Source: an uncultured Flavobacterium sp. (GTDB lineage Bacteria; Bacteroidota; Bacteroidia; Flavobacteriales; Flavobacteriaceae). From it: DNA of 37,605 bases. Positions 9,113 to 16,645 of this stretch are shown piece by piece. How positions within the stretch are numbered: the first letter of the stretch is position 1; each line of letters starts with the position of its first letter. The DNA lies in assembly GCA_913061465.1 (NCBI GenBank), contig CAJXSU010000015.1:1-37605 (forward strand). Reading direction: 5' to 3'. The translations under genes were made by a program, and so were the position numbers. The notes beneath the pieces were generated by a model. That model was not told where the DNA came from and did not search any database. It worked only from the letters and a program-made list of their open reading frames with translations.

Positions 9113-11076
9113 AAAAATTAGGAATCCTTTTTTTATTGTTTTTTACCCTCAACAGTTTTGCTCAAACAGAAAATAATCCAGCTGTTTTTTCTACCTCCAT
9201 TGAAAAAATATCAGAAGACACCTATGATTTAATTTTTACAGTTAAGATTTTAGACCAATGGCATTTGTATTCTCAATACAATCCAGAAGATGCTTCGCTG
9301 CCGCTGGAAATTTCGGCTGCTAAAAACGCTACAGGATTTCAGCTAATTGACAAAGCAGTAGAAAGTAAGACCTATAAAGAATACAGCGATGTATGGGAAA
9401 AAGAAGAGGTTTTCTTTAAAGAAAAAGCCATTATTACCCAACGAATACAACTTACCAATACAGATATTACTAGTATTACATTAACCTTTTTTGCACAGGT
9501 ATGTAAAGAGGTTTGTATTCAAATTGAAGAAGATTTTACCTTTTCTTTAGATGGAAAAGCTATAGTTACCAAAGAGGTTGAACTAGACGAAAAAAGCAAA
9601 CAACTATCCAATCAATTAGTTCTTCCACTAAAAAACAAGAGGCTTTTAGAACAAGATACAGACGAAAAACAACAAAAAGAAGGTTTATTTACCATTTTCT
9701 TGCTAGGTTTTATTGGAGGTTTATTAGCCCTTTTAACCCCTTGTGTATTTCCAATGATTCCCTTAACGGTATCATTCTTTACTAAACAATCTCAAACCAA
9801 AGCCAAAGGAATTAGCAATGCCATACTATACGGTATATGTATTGTTGTTATCTATCTATTGTTAAGTCTTCCCTTTCACTTTTTAGATAGTATAAATCCA
9901 GAAATTTTAAATACCATCTCAACCAATGTATGGTTAAATAGTTTCTTTTTTGCCATCTTAGTGTTCTTTGCCTTTTCTTTCTTTGGATATTATGAAATTA
10001 CCTTACCAAGTTCTTGGGGAGATAAAATGGATACTGCCTCTAACATTGGTGGGTTTATTGGTATTTTCTTTATGGCCCTAACCTTAGCAATAGTTTCATT
10101 CTCTTGTACGGGTCCTATTTTAGGTTCTTTATTGGCAGGCTCTTTATCTGCAGATGGCGGAGCCATGCAATTGAGTGCTGGAATGACTGGTTTTGGATTG
10201 GCCTTAGCACTACCCTTTACTTTATTTGCCTTATTCCCAAATTGGTTAAAGTCTATCCCTAGCTCTGGAGGTTGGTTAAATACGACCAAGGTTATTCTTG
10301 GGTTTTTAGAATTGGCTTTTGCTTTTAAGTTCTTATCTAATGCCGATCTCGTTGCCCATTGGGATCTCTTAAAACGAGAGATATTTATTGGCATATGGAT
10401 TGTTATTTTTATTGGATTGGCACTCTATATCCTAAAAAGGATACGCTTCCCACACGACAGTACCGATAAAAAAATCTCATTCTCTAGAGGATCTTTTGGA
10501 ATCTTAGTTCTTGCATTTGTAATCTATCTTATTCCAGGAACTTTTAAAACACCAAGCTGGAATTTAAGTGTATTGAGTGGTTTTCCACCTCCTCAATTTT
10601 ACAGTATTTATGAACAAGAAAACGATTGTCCCTTGGGCTTAAACTGCTATAAAGATTTTAAGGAAGGACTTACAGCAGCAAAAGCTGCAAACAAACCCAT
10701 CTTATTAGATTTTACAGGTTGGGCCTGTGTTAATTGCAGAAAGGTAGAAGAAAATGTATGGAGTAACCCTGCTATTTACAAACTATTAAAAGAAGACTAT
10801 ATTTTAATTTCATTGTATGTAGATGACAGAAAGGAATTACCTGAAAAAGCCCAATTTAACTTTAAGCGAGCCAACGGACAATTAAAAGAGATCACAACTG
10901 TTGGAGACAAGTGGGCTACCTTTCAAACGGTAAATTTTAAAACAGCATCTCAACCCTATTATGTTCAACTAACTTCAGAATTTGAAATACTAAATAGGGC
11001 TGAACAATATACAGATATAGATACCTACCTCGCTTGGTTGCAAGAAGGAATTATAAATTTTAAGAATGTCAAATAA
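9109..11076 (+). CDS. dsbD: DsbD-type thiol:disulfide interchange protein
   Basis: A 655-aa inner-membrane electron carrier moving reducing power from cytoplasmic thioredoxin to periplasmic proteins. Order: signal peptide (about 1-18, ending SFA); periplasmic N-terminal domain to about residue 190, with the pair C132-x3-C136; eight or so membrane helices from about 193 to 480, with the membrane cysteines C212 (LTPCVFPM) and C333 (SFSCTGP); periplasmic thioredoxin-like domain with C540-V-N-C543. All three cysteine pairs are present. The N-terminal pair is spaced more tightly than the x5 spacing I recall for E. coli. The start overlaps the tilS stop and the end overlaps the next small gene by 11 bp. 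Confidence 0.93.
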   Translation: MKKLGILFLLFFTLNSFAQTENNPAVFSTSIEKISEDTYDLIFTVKILDQWHLYSQYNPEDASLPLEISAAKNATGFQLIDKAVESKTYKEYSDVWEKEEVFFKEKAIITQRIQLTNTDITSITLTFFAQVCKEVCIQIEEDFTFSLDGKAIVTKEVELDEKSKQLSNQLVLPLKNKRLLEQDTDEKQQKEGLFTIFLLGFIGGLLALLTPCVFPMIPLTVSFFTKQSQTKAKGISNAILYGICIVVIYLLLSLPFHFLDSINPEILNTISTNVWLNSFFFAILVFFAFSFFGYYEITLPSSWGDKMDTASNIGGFIGIFFMALTLAIVSFSCTGPILGSLLAGSLSADGGAMQLSAGMTGFGLALALPFTLFALFPNWLKSIPSSGGWLNTTKVILGFLELAFAFKFLSNADLVAHWDLLKREIFIGIWIVIFIGLALYILKRIRFPHDSTDKKISFSRGSFGILVLAFVIYLIPGTFKTPSWNLSVLSGFPPPQFYSIYEQENDCPLGLNCYKDFKEGLTAAKAANKPILLDFTGWACVNCRKVEENVWSNPAIYKLLKEDYILISLYVDDRKELPEKAQFNFKRANGQLKEITTVGDKWATFQTVNFKTASQPYYVQLTSEFEILNRAEQYTDIDTYLAWLQEGIINFKNVK

Positions 11077-11260
11077 ACTTAAACAGATTCTTAAGATTGG
11101 CTTGCCTTGGGGGATTGGAATGTTTATTCTACTAACATTTATTTTCCCTTATTTTAATGATGAAGACATCACTCTAAAAAAAACAGGGATTGCATTTCCA
11201 TTGTGGATGTTGGGTGGTCTTCTTTTTGGATATTCTATGCAACGTTGGATGCCAAAATAA
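11066..11260 (+). CDS. Small two-helix membrane protein, 64 aa
   Basis: It shows two probable membrane helices: IGMFILLTFIFPYF at about 17-30 and PLWMLGGLLFGYSM at about 45-58, with a short acidic loop between. No family function is known to me. It overlaps the dsbD end by 11 bp, so it is probably translated together with DsbD as the last gene of the run that starts at pabB. Confidence 0.75.
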   Translation: MSNKLKQILKIGLPWGIGMFILLTFIFPYFNDEDITLKKTGIAFPLWMLGGLLFGYSMQRWMPK

Positions 11261-11292
11261 ATACAACATCCTGTTTTACATCGTTTTCGTAG

Positions 11293-11330
11293 AAAAACCT
11301 AGTGAAACCAATAGCTAATAGGGTTTTTTT
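11293..11330 (+). terminator. Possible weak terminator after the dsbD run
   Basis: AAAAACCTA pairs with TAGGGTTTTT allowing one bulged G, with a loop of about 17 nt and a closing run of seven T. The stem is imperfect and the loop long. It is supported mainly by position between the 64-aa gene and ppc. Confidence 0.35.
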
Positions 11331-11357
11331 GTAATTTTACGTTTCAATTATTTTCCT

Positions 11358-13940
11358 ATGTCTAGCGCACTGAAGCTCTCCAAATTTAACGATAATGTAG
11401 TCTCAAAATACCAAATATACAACAGTATATTTATGACCTTACCTTTTGATTCTATTAGCAATACTGGAGTGTTATTACCTCTATTTCATGAGGTGTGTAA
11501 AAAAGGCTTCTCACTTGGTGAAAACCCCACACAAATAGTAGATTATTTCTTTAAAAAATACCAAGAAAACCCTACTGAAGAAGAAAAAGTTCATTTATTA
11601 TTTCGTTTTATACAGTATATAGAAAGACAAATCGTATTGTTTGATGCCATTGAAGATGCAGAATTTGAAAATGTAAACAATATGGAGGGTATTGGAACCT
11701 TACGAAGCTCTAAAGATGCTGCATTCTCTCAAAATAAAAAAGAAGAACTACAGCAATATCTTAAAGAATTTAAAGTTCGTATTGTTCTTACAGCACATCC
11801 AACTCAATTTTACCCTGGTAATGTTCTAGGAATTATTACAGATTTAGACAAAGCCATACAAAATGATGACTTATTACTTATCAAAAACTTGTTGGCTCAA
11901 TTAGGAAAAACTCCCTTTTTTAAAAAACAAAAACCAACCCCTTATGATGAGGCTGTAAGCCTTATTTGGTATTTAGAAAATGTATTATACCATTCTGTAA
12001 GTACGATTTACAATTTTGTACAACAACAGGTATACGATGGTGAGGTTTTAGATAATGAAATTATAGATCTTGGTTTTTGGCCAGGAGGCGATAGAGATGG
12101 AAACCCTTTTGTTACCACAGAAATCACCATTAAAGTAGCCGAGAGATTGCGCCAAACCATTCTTAAAAACTACCACAGAGACATTAGAAAATTAAGAAGG
12201 AGACTTACCTTTAAAGGAATAGAAGAGATCTTAATTAGAGTAGAAAAAAGACTGAATAAGCACATTACAAAAAGCTATAAAGTTGTCAACTTTTCTTCAA
12301 AAATTCTACTAGAAGAATTAAACAAAGCACGAGTAATTCTTGTTAAAGAACACAAATCATTGTTTTTGGAAGAACTAGACGATTTAATTCACAAGGTGTC
12401 TATTTTTGGCTTTCATTTTGCCACTCTAGACATTAGGCAAGACAGTAGAGTTCATCACAATGCATTTACCAATATGGTGCAAGAATTATTGGATACTAAA
12501 GACACTACCTTTCCAGAAAACTACTTAACATTATCTGAAAAGAAGCAAGTTGCCATTCTTTCAGAAATTAAAGGTGATATCGATCCGACCATTTTTTCAG
12601 ATGAAATGTTGGTAAAAACACTACAGTCTATACAAGCCATCAAAGAAATACAATATAGAAATGGAAAGCGCGGTGCCAATAGATACATTATTAGCAACAA
12701 CCAAACTGCGTTAAATGTAATGCAAACCTTTGCCATGCTAAACCTATCTGGTTTTGGTGATGTATTACCAGTAGATGTAATTCCTCTTTTTGAAACCGTA
12801 GATGATTTACAAAATGCTGCCTCGGTAATGAGAACATTATATACAAATAAAGCGTATAGGAAACATGTAAGCCAACGTAAAGACAAGCAAACCATTATGC
12901 TTGGTTTTTCAGACGGTACTAAAGATGGGGGGTATTTAATGGCCAATTGGTCTATTTTTAAAGCCAAAGAAGAACTCACGGCAATTTCTAGAGAATTTGG
13001 TATTGAGGTTATTTTCTTCGACGGACGTGGAGGACCACCGGCGCGTGGTGGAGGAAAAACACACCAGTTTTATGCCTCTTTAGGCCCTACCATAGAAGAC
13101 AAAGAAATACAGCTTACCATTCAGGGGCAAACCATAAGTTCTAATTTTGGAACCATAAGTTCTTCTCAGTTTAATCTAGAACAGCTGTTAAGTTCTGGAA
13201 TTAAAAACGAAGTTTTTCAAAAAGATCAACTAAGTGATGTACATCGTGTAATTATGAACGACATTGCAAACACAAGTTACGAAACCTACGTGGCCTTTAA
13301 AAACCATGAGAAATTTTTACCGTATTTAGAAAAAATGAGTACGCTTCAATACTATGCAAAAACCAATATTGGAAGTAGACCAAGCAAGCGATCACAATCC
13401 GATACCTTAGATTTTTCAGATTTAAGAGCCATTCCATTTGTAGGGAGTTGGAGCCAGTTAAAACAAAATGTTCCAGGATTTTATGGGGTAGGAACTGCCT
13501 TAAAAAAGTATGAAGACAAAGGGGAGTTTGATAAACTAATCGATTTTTATAACAACTCAGACTTTCTAAAAACACTCTTAGAAAATAGTGTAATGAGTTT
13601 AACAAAATCGTTTTTTGAACTCACGGCTTATATGGCAGAGGACGAAGAATTTGGCGAATTCTGGAAACTTATTTACGAAGAATACAAAACCACCAAACGC
13701 TTGTTGCTAAAAATAGCAGATCATACAGAACTTATGGAAAACTACCCAGACGGAAAAGCTTCTATAGAAATACGTGAAGATATTGTACTACCGTTGCTTA
13801 CCATACAACAATATGCTTTAAAAAAAATACAAGAAATTTTGGCCAGCAAAAGACCGTCTGCTAAAGAATTAGACACCTTCCAAAAAATGGTAACACGTTC
13901 GTTGTTTGGTAATATTAATGCGAGTAGAAATTCTGCCTAA
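11358..13940 (+). CDS. ppc: Phosphoenolpyruvate carboxylase
   Basis: An 860-aa enzyme that carboxylates PEP to oxaloacetate, refilling the TCA cycle. Catalytic segment VLTAHPTQ at about residue 142-149 (the essential His); GFWPGGDRDGNPFV at about 239; MLGFSDGTKDGGY near 513; glycine-rich loop DGRGGPPARGGG near 553. Both loop arginines are kept. Two deviations from E. coli-type enzymes: the HGRGG histidine is Asp here, and the C-terminus ends RNSA instead of the usual RNTG. The length is within the family range. A near-match -7 box (TAATTTTA, 11332-11339) precedes it. It is followed by convergent small genes on the other strand. Confidence 0.93.
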   Translation: MSSALKLSKFNDNVVSKYQIYNSIFMTLPFDSISNTGVLLPLFHEVCKKGFSLGENPTQIVDYFFKKYQENPTEEEKVHLLFRFIQYIERQIVLFDAIEDAEFENVNNMEGIGTLRSSKDAAFSQNKKEELQQYLKEFKVRIVLTAHPTQFYPGNVLGIITDLDKAIQNDDLLLIKNLLAQLGKTPFFKKQKPTPYDEAVSLIWYLENVLYHSVSTIYNFVQQQVYDGEVLDNEIIDLGFWPGGDRDGNPFVTTEITIKVAERLRQTILKNYHRDIRKLRRRLTFKGIEEILIRVEKRLNKHITKSYKVVNFSSKILLEELNKARVILVKEHKSLFLEELDDLIHKVSIFGFHFATLDIRQDSRVHHNAFTNMVQELLDTKDTTFPENYLTLSEKKQVAILSEIKGDIDPTIFSDEMLVKTLQSIQAIKEIQYRNGKRGANRYIISNNQTALNVMQTFAMLNLSGFGDVLPVDVIPLFETVDDLQNAASVMRTLYTNKAYRKHVSQRKDKQTIMLGFSDGTKDGGYLMANWSIFKAKEELTAISREFGIEVIFFDGRGGPPARGGGKTHQFYASLGPTIEDKEIQLTIQGQTISSNFGTISSSQFNLEQLLSSGIKNEVFQKDQLSDVHRVIMNDIANTSYETYVAFKNHEKFLPYLEKMSTLQYYAKTNIGSRPSKRSQSDTLDFSDLRAIPFVGSWSQLKQNVPGFYGVGTALKKYEDKGEFDKLIDFYNNSDFLKTLLENSVMSLTKSFFELTAYMAEDEEFGEFWKLIYEEYKTTKRLLLKIADHTELMENYPDGKASIEIREDIVLPLLTIQQYALKKIQEILASKRPSAKELDTFQKMVTRSLFGNINASRNSA

Positions 13941-13965
13941 GGAGTTTGTAATACAGGTAATTTTA

Positions 13966-14106
13966 TCATAAGAAAATATGATAAAGAAGAAAAACTAAAA
14001 AAGGACTAAGTAGCACTAATGTGATTAGTAATCTTTTTAATATAGGCGCATCGTTTTTCCATTCTAATGTCCATACATTTTTAAAATACTTCTTTAACAG
14101 CATCAT
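13966..14106 (-). CDS. Tiny membrane protein, 46 aa
   Basis: Read by hand. ATG-ATG-CTG begins at 14106, where the upstream gene's TAA shares its last A with this ATG (TAATG), and the frame runs to TGA at 13966-13968. The product starts MMLLKKYFKNVWTLEW and ends in one hydrophobic helix, ILKRLLITLVLLSPFLVFLL. The basic-aromatic N-terminus (LLKKYFKN) resembles the N-terminus of the adjacent 80-aa protein (LLKYFLKN), so the two may be related. A 9-bp inverted repeat (13962-13970 / 13977-13985) covers its stop codon and may help end transcription. The function is unknown. Confidence 0.55.
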   Translation of the reverse strand: MMLLKKYFKNVWTLEWKNDAPILKRLLITLVLLSPFLVFLLYHIFL

Positions 14107-14348
14107 TATTTTTTTGATTGCTTCTTTAAATTATAATAAGTTAACCAACCCATGAATATTCCAAAAAAGATAAAGTTAGCCGAAAATTTTCCAATACTGA
14201 AATCTTTTTTGTAAGAATAGTCAAATAAAGTCATGAGTCCAGCATAAACAAGACCACCAATTAAAGTCCCTATAAGGATTGCTTTTGTTTGCTTATTTTT
14301 TAAGTCCAATCTACTTTTATTTTTTAAAAAATACTTTAGTAGTATCAT
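14106..14348 (-). CDS. Small membrane protein, 80 aa
   Basis: Two predicted helices (AILIGTLIGGLVYAGLMTLF and ANFIFFGIFMGWLTYY) are joined by a short basic loop, with charged lysine-rich ends. I do not recognise a family. Its start lies 32 bp inside the upstream lipoprotein gene in another frame, and its stop overlaps the 46-aa gene by one base, so the three appear to be translated as one unit. Confidence 0.65.
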   Translation of the reverse strand: MILLKYFLKNKSRLDLKNKQTKAILIGTLIGGLVYAGLMTLFDYSYKKDFSIGKFSANFIFFGIFMGWLTYYNLKKQSKK

Positions 14349-14673
14349 TAACTAAAATCATTTCATTTTCACTTATTTTCTGTAGGGTATAAATTCCTTC
14401 ACCACCATATTTTTTTTTCGAGCCTACAATTAATTTATTGTTTATAGAATCATATTTCCAAATCCCATTTTTAATTTCAGACTCTCCTCTTTTTCCTCCA
14501 ATTAGAGTTCCATTTGGGTAAAATTCTATCCACTTATTGATTGGTTTTTTCAATTTACCATTTTTACTTTGAGATTTATCAACAAACCATTTTCCTTCAA
14601 TTTTTATCTCATCTTTACAAGAAATAAAAAGTAATGCTGTAAATAGTATAGCCAATAACTTTTTATGATTCAT
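14317..14673 (-). CDS. Small lipoprotein, lipocalin-like
   Basis: A 118-aa product with a lipoprotein signal: a hydrophobic h-region then L-F-I-S-C19, so the mature protein would be lipid-anchored. The body has short beta-rich segments (GKWFVDK, NKWIEFYPNGTLIGGKR, GIWKYDSINNKLIV, GIYTLQKISENEMILV), the pattern of small lipocalin-like Bacteroidota lipoproteins. The ligand is unknown. It is first gene of a three-gene minus-strand unit facing ppc. Confidence 0.7.
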   Translation of the reverse strand: MNHKKLLAILFTALLFISCKDEIKIEGKWFVDKSQSKNGKLKKPINKWIEFYPNGTLIGGKRGESEIKNGIWKYDSINNKLIVGSKKKYGGEGIYTLQKISENEMILVNDTTKVFFKK

Positions 14674-14748
14674 TTCTTATTATTTAATTGACAATAAAAT
14701 TGAGAAAATTAAACATACCAAACAATCCCCATATATAATAAAATATAG

Positions 14749-14828
14749 ACCTCCCAATTTCTAGGGAGACATTACCCTATATAATAAAAAAAAGCTCCTA
14801 GGTACTTTTTTTTGTAAAATTATTGAGT
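14749..14828 (+). repeat. 80-bp imperfect direct repeat, copy 1
   Basis: Aligned without gaps to 16551-16630, about 54 of 80 positions agree. The last 20 are almost identical: T-tract then GTAAAATTATTGAGT. The 5' part holds an ACCTCC start and a G-run/C-run pair able to fold back. It lies 112 bp before the DoxX-like gene. Confidence 0.6.
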
Positions 14829-14912
14829 GTGTTTAATATTTAAAACTATTTTTTCAACCAATATTTAATTGTGTTTTAAAATTTAATTAACATAATCTAT
14901 TAATAAAACAGG

Positions 14913-14920
14913 TATTTTTG
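14913..14920 (+). promoter_or_regulatory. Candidate -7 box for the DoxX-like operon
   Basis: TATTTTTG is an exact TAnnTTTG match 20 nt before the ATG at 14941, inside a very AT-rich 270-bp gap. No clear -33 element is seen. Confidence 0.48.
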
Positions 14921-14940
14921 TGAAATATTTTTAATTTTTT

Positions 14941-15375
14941 ATGTACAAATTCAACACCAATGATTTCCTTGTAAGAATACCATTATTTATTATTTTTTTC
15001 TGGTTTGGATTCCTAAAAATAGTTCATTTATCTCCTGCCCAAGAATTAGTGAAAGATACAGTTTATTGGATGCCATTTTTAGATGCTACGGTTTGGACTG
15101 TGATAATTGGTTATTGGGAAATTTTGATTGCCGTCTTTTTTTTATTCAGAAAAACAACACTTATCGCAATGATTTTGCTGTTACTTCAAATGACTGGAAC
15201 TTTTTTACCTCTGGTAATATTACCAGACGTAACTTTTCAAAATTCAAATCCTTTACTACCAACTTTGGAAGGACAATATATCATAAAAAATATCATTATA
15301 ATAACTGCTGCATTAATTATTGGTAGAACGCAATTAAAAGTTAAGTTAAACTACTTTAAAAAAGTTGCCAAATAA
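14941..15375 (+). CDS. DoxX/YkgB-like four-helix membrane protein
   Basis: A 144-aa protein with four hydrophobic segments at about 10-28, 51-70, 73-95 and 115-131. F-W-F-G-F-L-K in helix 1 and a late E-G-Q-Y-I-I-K-N segment before the last helix match the general DoxX/DUF417 (YkgB) pattern. These proteins often sit with redox enzymes, and here a flavodoxin-fold oxidoreductase follows after 26 bp. The exact subfamily is uncertain. Confidence 0.68.
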   Translation: MYKFNTNDFLVRIPLFIIFFWFGFLKIVHLSPAQELVKDTVYWMPFLDATVWTVIIGYWEILIAVFFLFRKTTLIAMILLLLQMTGTFLPLVILPDVTFQNSNPLLPTLEGQYIIKNIIIITAALIIGRTQLKVKLNYFKKVAK

Positions 15376-15401
15376 TAAGAAATAAACGAACCTCAAATCG
15401 A

Positions 15402-15980
15402 ATGAAAAATTTAATTATAATTGGACACCCAGATAAAAGCTCGTTTTGCTACAATGGTATTTTTTTAGCCATAAAAAATACGTTAGAAAAAAATAAACAA
15501 GAAACAAAAATTATTGACTTGTATAGAGATAGTTTTACTCGCCCTCGAGAAGAATTAATCTCCAAATACAAAGAAATGGTAACTTGGTCTGAAAGTATAT
15601 ATATTATTTCTCCTGTTTGGTGGTTCAGACTAACTCCTAGAATGGAAATTTTCTTTGATGAAGTTTTTACTCCAGGTTATGCATATGAATTTATTAATAT
15701 TACCAAACTATATGCTTATCCAAAACCTCTTTTAAAATCAAAAAAAGTAAGAACCTATGTTACTCATGGTGCTCCTGCAATCCCTGTTATAACTCTTTAT
15801 TTAAATTCTGTAAAACTAAGGCTAGTCATGGGAGTTTATACTTTTGTTTTTGGTTGGAGGTATTCTCTTTTTTCAAAAACTAAACAATTTTGGTCCGTTC
15901 CATTTGTCTCTGATAAAAAGAGAATAAAATATATAAAATCCGTTGTAAATGATATTGAGAAAGACACAAAAAGAGGTTAA
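15402..15980 (+). CDS. NAD(P)H dehydrogenase (quinone)-like flavoprotein
   Basis: A 192-aa Flavodoxin_2-fold protein of the MdaB/KefF/NQO1 group. Features: an N-terminal LIIIGHPDKSSFCYN phosphate-binding region for FMN/FAD; the isoalloxazine segment SPVWWFRLTPRMEIFFDEVF; then GYAYEF. These are characteristic of two-electron quinone or aldehyde reductases. The substrate is unknown. It follows the DoxX-like gene closely and is followed by two tiny membrane proteins, probably one operon. Confidence 0.82.
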   Translation: MKNLIIIGHPDKSSFCYNGIFLAIKNTLEKNKQETKIIDLYRDSFTRPREELISKYKEMVTWSESIYIISPVWWFRLTPRMEIFFDEVFTPGYAYEFINITKLYAYPKPLLKSKKVRTYVTHGAPAIPVITLYLNSVKLRLVMGVYTFVFGWRYSLFSKTKQFWSVPFVSDKKRIKYIKSVVNDIEKDTKRG

Positions 15981-16016
15981 TTTTAATATTTTATATTCAT
16001 CATATTAATTTTTAAA

Positions 16017-16193
16017 ATGAAAAAAGTCATATTTAAGTGGTACGCAGTGATTTTTGCCTTTATTTGTTTATTATATTCTGTTGGTTTAGGTTTAGTTGGT
16101 AATATTGAGGAGGCTCAGTACTCTGCACATTGGCCGGGAACTATTTTGTTATTTTCAATAGCGGCTAATCAGATTCAAAATAAAGAGTCATGA
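16017..16193 (+). CDS. Small membrane protein, 58 aa
   Basis: Read by hand. ATG at 16017, TGA at 16191-16193. The N-terminus MKKVIFKWYAVIFAFICLL is basic then hydrophobic (one helix, about 8-29), then an acidic-aromatic stretch and a second weak helix GTILLFSIAANQ. Its stop overlaps the next ATG as ATGA, which supports it being translated. No family is recognised. Confidence 0.6.
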   Translation: MKKVIFKWYAVIFAFICLLYSVGLGLVGNIEEAQYSAHWPGTILLFSIAANQIQNKES

Positions 16194-16384
16194 GTATATT
16201 ATTTTTTGTAATTGGTTTTGTGATATTTTCAGTTTATCTGTTTTTTTTTATTTGGAATATTTCCAATAATTCTAAAAAACAGTTGGGAGAAAATTACACG
16301 AATATTGAGGATGATAATCCCGTCGACTATGACGGAGGTGGAAATTGGGGAAGGTTTCCTGATATAAATTCAAAAAACAAATAA
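16190..16384 (+). CDS. Small single-helix membrane protein, 64 aa
   Basis: One strong N-terminal helix (about residues 2-24) is followed by an acidic polar tail containing DYDGGGNWGRFPD. The 4-bp overlap with the preceding small gene indicates coupling. It is the last gene of the DoxX-like operon. A 7-bp inverted repeat (AGTACTA / TAGTACT, 16384-16411) follows but lacks a T-run. The function is unknown. Confidence 0.6.
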   Translation: MSILFFVIGFVIFSVYLFFFIWNISNNSKKQLGENYTNIEDDNPVDYDGGGNWGRFPDINSKNK

Positions 16385-16550
16385 GTACTATTTTTTAATT
16401 TTATTAGTACTAAAAACTTAACTAAGTGAACCAAGGATGCTTTCTAAACTGGTTTTTTTGAACAGGTATATCAGTTTCAAAAGCCCATTTTTATTGTGTA
16501 AAAAAAATATTTTATTAAGAATACGACCCCTGCAAATTGGTAAATTCTAC

Positions 16551-16630
16551 ACCTCCTTATTTATGGGGAACCCCTGTCTTATATGTAAAAAACACCTTCT
16601 CTATTCTTTTTTTTAGTAAAATTATTGAGT
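16551..16630 (+). repeat. 80-bp imperfect direct repeat, copy 2
   Basis: Gap-free partner of 14749-14828. Here the fold-back is GGGGAACCCC, followed by an eight-T run and GTAAAATTATTGAGT, ending 15 bp before the comM start. The region 16385-16550 otherwise shows no gene. Confidence 0.6.
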
Positions 16631-16645
16631 ACATTTAAAGAAAAA

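Noticed and set aside
12521..12979. 152-aa minus-strand frame inside ppc
   Set aside because: Antisense to conserved PEP carboxylase sequence, with no start context or recognisable domain.
14749..16630. Insertion sequence or transposon ends at the 80-bp repeats
   Set aside because: The copies are direct, not inverted; no transposase or integrase lies between them, and no target duplication is visible.
16625..16645. TTG start for comM
   Set aside because: ATG at 16646 gives the standard YifB beginning; the upstream codons belong to the 80-bp repeat.
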